From Rhodoferax sp. (GTDB lineage Bacteria > Pseudomonadota > Gammaproteobacteria > Burkholderiales > Burkholderiaceae_C): a stretch of 7,720 nucleotides of DNA. This document shows positions 6,043 to 7,720 of the stretch, piece by piece; position 1 is the stretch's first letter, and each line of letters opens with the position of its first letter. The DNA lies in assembly GCA_021737905.1 (NCBI GenBank), contig JAIPDA010000104.1, forward strand, positions 1 to 7,720, read 5' to 3'. The notes under the pieces were generated by a model. The model searched no databases. It had not been told where the DNA came from and saw only the letters and a list, made by a program, of their open reading frames with translations. A program made the translations under genes and the position numbers.

Positions 6043-6810
6043 ATGAACAAGCAAGTCCCCTCCGCTCCGGCAGACCGTTCAGTGTTGGGCATTTCCAGCC
6101 AACTCGCCCTCGTGCGCCAGCAGATCGCCCAAGCCGCGGCCGCGGCCGGCCGCGCGCCGGACAGTGTGGCTTTGTTGGCCGTCTCCAAAACTTTTGGCGC
6201 AGACGCGGTGATCGAGGCGGTGCGCGCCGGGCAAAGTGCGTTTGGCGAGAACTACATCCAGGAAGGCGTTGAGAAAATTCAGGCGCTGCGCCAGTGGCTG
6301 GCCGAACCGGCGCAAGCCGGCTTGCCGGCTTTGCAGTGGCATTGCATCGGGCCCATCCAAAGCAACAAAACGCGGCCCGTGGCCGAGCACTTTGACTGGG
6401 TGCAGTCGGTGGACCGGCTCAAGATTGCCGAGCGCTTGAGTGAACAGCGGCCGGCCGGTTTGCCGCCGCTGCAAATTTGCCTGCAGGTCAACATCGACGG
6501 CGGCGCCAACAAGTCGGGCGTGGCACCCGCCGAGGCGCTCCCGTTGGCCGTCGAGGTCATCAAGCTGCCTCGCCTGGTCTTGCGCGGTTTGATGACCATC
6601 CCCGAGCCGGTGACCGGCTTAGACGCCCAGGTGGCCGTGCACACCAAAGCACGCGCCTTGTTTGAAGAAGTGAAAGCCGCTTTGAACCAGCCCCAGTTCG
6701 ACACCTTGTCAATGGGCATGACCGGTGACCTGGCAGCCGCTGTGCAGGCCGGCAGCACGATGGTGCGGGTGGGGACGGCGGTATTTGGCGGGCGCAGTAA
6801 GACTGCGTGA
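6043..6810 (+). CDS. yggS: YggS/PLPBP family pyridoxal phosphate homeostasis protein
   Basis: This is a 255-residue cytoplasmic PLP-binding protein with a single alanine-racemase-like TIM barrel and no known catalytic activity. It buffers vitamin B6 and affects amino-acid and keto-acid metabolism in known members. Landmarks: LLAVSKT (44-50) with K49 as the predicted Schiff-base lysine, FGENYIQEG (67-75), WHCIGPIQSNKTR (99-111), a QVNIDGG strand (148-154), GLMTIPEP (182-189), and SMGMTGDLAAAVQAG (223-237) followed by MVRVGTAVFG (240-249), the phosphate-binding end of the barrel. The usual MGMSxD motif has Thr in place of Ser, a conservative change. About 20 residues at the N-terminus precede the conserved part, so a later start is possible, but no better one is obvious. 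pilT-yggS adjacency is common in proteobacteria. Confidence 0.94.
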   Translation: MNKQVPSAPADRSVLGISSQLALVRQQIAQAAAAAGRAPDSVALLAVSKTFGADAVIEAVRAGQSAFGENYIQEGVEKIQALRQWLAEPAQAGLPALQWHCIGPIQSNKTRPVAEHFDWVQSVDRLKIAERLSEQRPAGLPPLQICLQVNIDGGANKSGVAPAEALPLAVEVIKLPRLVLRGLMTIPEPVTGLDAQVAVHTKARALFEEVKAALNQPQFDTLSMGMTGDLAAAVQAGSTMVRVGTAVFGGRSKTA

Positions 6811-6819
6811 TTTCGTTCG

Positions 6820-6855
6820 CTATTTGACGTTAATCATGTGCGGCGTTACTATTTG
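6820..6855 (+). repeat. 7-bp direct repeat CTATTTG straddling the higBA promoter
   Basis: CTATTTG occurs at 6820-6826 and again at 6849-6855, 29 bp apart centre to centre. A CGTT lies close before each copy (6814-6817 and 6844-6847). The first copy overlaps the -35 hexamer and the second overlaps the -10 hexamer. HigA-type antitoxins repress their own operon, so these are candidate operator half-sites. HigA operators are usually palindromic, and the direct orientation makes this uncertain. Confidence 0.4.
6824..6852 (+). promoter_or_regulatory. Sigma70-type promoter of higBA
   Basis: TTGACG (6824-6829) and TACTAT (6847-6852) are separated by exactly 17 bp and match the consensus at 5 of 6 and 4 of 6 positions. 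This is the best promoter in the window. The expected transcription start, about 7 bases after the -10, coincides with the ATG of higB at 6859, so the message may have no leader. It lies right after yggS, giving the module independent expression. Confidence 0.65.
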
Positions 6856-6858
6856 CGC

Positions 6859-7140
6859 ATGGCGATCAAGTCTTTCAAATGTTTAGACACCCAAAAGCTC
6901 TTTGATGGCAAACGCGTAGCCCGGTGGGTCAACATCGAGCGCCCAGCCTTGCGCAAGCTAGAGCAGCTGGACTGGTCAATCGTGTTGGATGATTTGCGTG
7001 CGCCGCCTGGAAACAGACTGGAATCACTCAAGGGCAATCGAAGAGGCCAATACAGCATTCGCATCAGCGATCAATGGCGCGTCTGTTTTAAATGGGGCGC
7101 CGAAGGCGCTTTTGATGTGGAAATCGTTGACTACCACTGA
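6859..7140 (+). CDS. higB: HigB-type toxin, RelE/ParE superfamily mRNA interferase
   Basis: This is a 93-residue basic protein of the HigB/GraT family (the 'plasmid maintenance system killer' domain). Characterised members cleave mRNA on the ribosome. The sequence shows MAIKSFK at the start, a central LDDLRAPPGNRLESLKG (43-59), then GQYSIRISDQWRVCFKW (63-79) and the terminal VEIVDYH (87-93). Arg and His residues of the last two blocks line the active site in this family. The frame is open from a GTG at 6838, but ATG 6859 gives the family-typical N-terminus and length. No Shine-Dalgarno sequence precedes it. The toxin-first order with higA downstream is normal for this family. Its codon third positions are visibly less GC-rich than the neighbours, suggesting horizontal acquisition. 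Confidence 0.92.
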   Translation: MAIKSFKCLDTQKLFDGKRVARWVNIERPALRKLEQLDWSIVLDDLRAPPGNRLESLKGNRRGQYSIRISDQWRVCFKWGAEGAFDVEIVDYH

Positions 7141-7146
7141 GGTGAA

Positions 7147-7455
7147 ATGATGAGAAAAGTAGCACCCGTTACCCCCGGCGAAATGCTGGAAGAAGAATTC
7201 CTTAAGCCCTTGGGTTTGAGTAAATATCGGCTGGCCAAAGAAATTGGGGTGCCTGCCCAACGCATTGGCGACATCGTGGCGGGCAAGCGCTCTATCACCG
7301 CCGATACCGATTTACGTCTGTGCCGCTACTTTGGTTTAAGTGATGGCTGGTGGCTGCGTGGCCAGACAAACTACGACATGGCACTGGCCCGCGAAAAAAT
7401 GGGCGAGGCGCTGACAAAGATCCAACGCTGCACTTTGTTGGCAGCCGCAAATTAA
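7147..7455 (+). CDS. higA: HigA antitoxin, XRE-type helix-turn-helix protein
   Basis: This is a 102-residue antitoxin that would bind HigB and repress the operon. TPGEMLEEEFLKPLGLS (9-25) is the typical HigA opening. The helix-turn-helix spans about residues 25-62: SKYRLAKEIGVPAQRIGDIV, then AGKRSITADTDLRLCRYF. GWWLRGQTNYDMALAR (67-82) follows, the region that usually mediates dimer or toxin contact. Two ATGs are in tandem (7147 and 7150). The Shine-Dalgarno GAGGTG (7139-7144) is only 2 bases from the first and 5 from the second, so MRKVAP at 7150 may be the real start. The gap to higB is 6 bp, with GAGGTG overlapping the higB stop. The gene ends in TAA that overlaps a convergent stop. The sequence appears complete and intact. 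Confidence 0.93.
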   Translation: MMRKVAPVTPGEMLEEEFLKPLGLSKYRLAKEIGVPAQRIGDIVAGKRSITADTDLRLCRYFGLSDGWWLRGQTNYDMALAREKMGEALTKIQRCTLLAAAN

Positions 7456-7556
7456 AAGCGCGGCAAGTCCGGATGCTTGATCTGCCCCGCACGCACCAGC
7501 ATCTTGCCGTACTCGGCGCAGCGGTGCAGTGTGTGCAAAGCGGGCCGCGAGGCTTG
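7452..7556 (-). pseudogene. 3' remnant of an unidentified gene
   Basis: On the minus strand the stretch from about 7556 down to the TAA at 7454-7452 reads QASRPALHTLHRCAEYGK and then MLVRAGQIKHPDLPRF. Codon third positions here are strongly GC-rich, like real genes in this window. In the bases above 7556 the same frame becomes AT-rich and meets a stop at 7628-7626, with no upstream ATG, GTG or TTG. The best in-frame starts are a TTG at 7538-7536 (29 residues) or an ATG at 7502-7500 (17 residues). The likeliest reading is the C-terminus of a gene whose 5' part was deleted between lrgB and the higBA module. A real miniprotein is the alternative. I do not recognise the family. Confidence 0.4.
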
Positions 7557-7587
7557 AAAACTAATATGGATGAAAACTTGTTGCCGC

Positions 7588-7720
7588 TTATAAAAAGCTA
7601 AACAGCAGCGGCAGCCACAGTGGCGTCAACATCACTTGCATCCCCAGTGCCAGCCCGGCATAGGCACCGGCGTCCGGGTGCACTTGCAGGGCTCGCGCCG
7701 CGCCGATGCCGTGGGATGCA
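7588..7720 (-). CDS. lrgB: C-terminal part of an LrgB/CidB-family membrane protein
   Basis: The minus strand is open from the window edge to a TAA at 7590-7588, giving 43 codons of a protein C-terminus. It begins ASHGIGAARALQVHPDAGAY, followed by AGLALGMQVMLTPLWLPLL and a hydrophobic end. HGIG-ARAL followed by a GA-AGLA segment and a last membrane helix rich in Leu and Pro is the signature end of the LrgB/CidB family, predicted holin-like or solute-transporting inner-membrane proteins (plant PLGG1 is a glycolate/glycerate carrier). A partner lrgA would usually lie upstream, outside the window to the right. The natural C-terminus seems complete, so the gene is cut only by the window edge. Positions 7557-7587 below it look noncoding. 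Confidence 0.78.
   Translation of the reverse strand, partial: ASHGIGAARALQVHPDAGAYAGLALGMQVMLTPLWLPLLFSFL

Noticed and set aside
6010..6054. Upstream TTG start for pilT adding 15 residues
   Set aside because: It would overlap yggS by 12 bases, and the extra residues are not part of the PilT family N-terminus. ATG at 6009 gives the canonical start and length.
6838..6858. GTG start for HigB adding seven residues
   Set aside because: The added residues overlap the -10 of a good promoter whose expected start is at 6859, and HigB proteins normally begin at the MAIKSF position.
1..7520. Shared word GTACTCGGC near both window ends (4-12 and 7509-7517), as a possible long repeat
   Set aside because: The match is only nine bases with one mismatch on extension and occurs within different reading frames. 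It is expected by chance in GC-rich coding DNA.
7295..7601. Minus-strand and plus-strand frames across the end of higA (7295-7492 and 7350-7601)
   Set aside because: Both are out of frame with higA and with the coding-like remnant, and show no family motif.
1..7720. CRISPR arrays, tRNA or rRNA genes, insertion sequences, riboswitches, phage genes
   Set aside because: I looked for evenly spaced repeats, transposase motifs with terminal inverted repeats, cloverleaf-type stems and long structured leaders and saw none. Gaps between genes are mostly too short to hold them.

Overview
The window looks like a chromosomal segment of a high-GC betaproteobacterium, probably Burkholderiales and perhaps Comamonadaceae-like (Rhodoferax or Polaromonas type). 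This rests on GC-rich codon third positions, tightly packed genes, a pilT next to yggS, and the local order rsmI / yraN / SIS-domain gene / BON lipoprotein gene. The taxon is an inference from protein style and gene order; no rRNA or other marker gene is present.

Layout. Positions 1-2185 (minus strand) hold a probable operon. rsmI (16S rRNA C1402 ribose methyltransferase) starts it, a Bcr/CflA drug-efflux MFS gene overlaps it by 4 bases, and a third frame cut by the window edge overlaps the MFS stop by one base. Positions 2185-3930 (plus strand) hold yraN (UPF0102), a DiaA/GmhA-like SIS gene and a dolP-like BON lipoprotein gene. This is the enterobacterial rsmI / lpoA-yraN-diaA-dolP locus without lpoA. 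The rsmI and yraN start codons share one base. A short hairpin separates the BON gene from a convergent 3-hydroxyisobutyrate dehydrogenase-family reductase (3953-4867, minus). Upstream of the reductase, on the same strand, is a PilT retraction ATPase (4966-6009). Its start lies 33 bp from the divergent yggS/PLP-homeostasis gene (6043-6810, plus).

From 6811 the character changes. A visibly less GC-rich higB-higA toxin-antitoxin pair (6859-7455, plus) has its own well-formed promoter, and a 7-bp direct repeat overlaps both promoter hexamers. Its end abuts a short minus-strand coding-like tail with no 5' part (7452-7556), then an intergenic stretch, then the 3' end of an lrgB-type gene (7588-7720, minus). 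This edge looks like a site of insertion and deletion.

Most of the window is ordinary housekeeping sequence, and I see no large undescribed system. The points that deserve a second look are: the SIS protein has lost several residues typical of GmhA sugar-phosphate binding and catalysis; three genes (diaA-like, yggS, higB) carry a -10-like hexamer 6-7 bases before an ATG with no clear Shine-Dalgarno sequence, which suggests leaderless transcripts; the rsmI/yraN starts overlap; and there is a gene remnant beside the toxin-antitoxin module.
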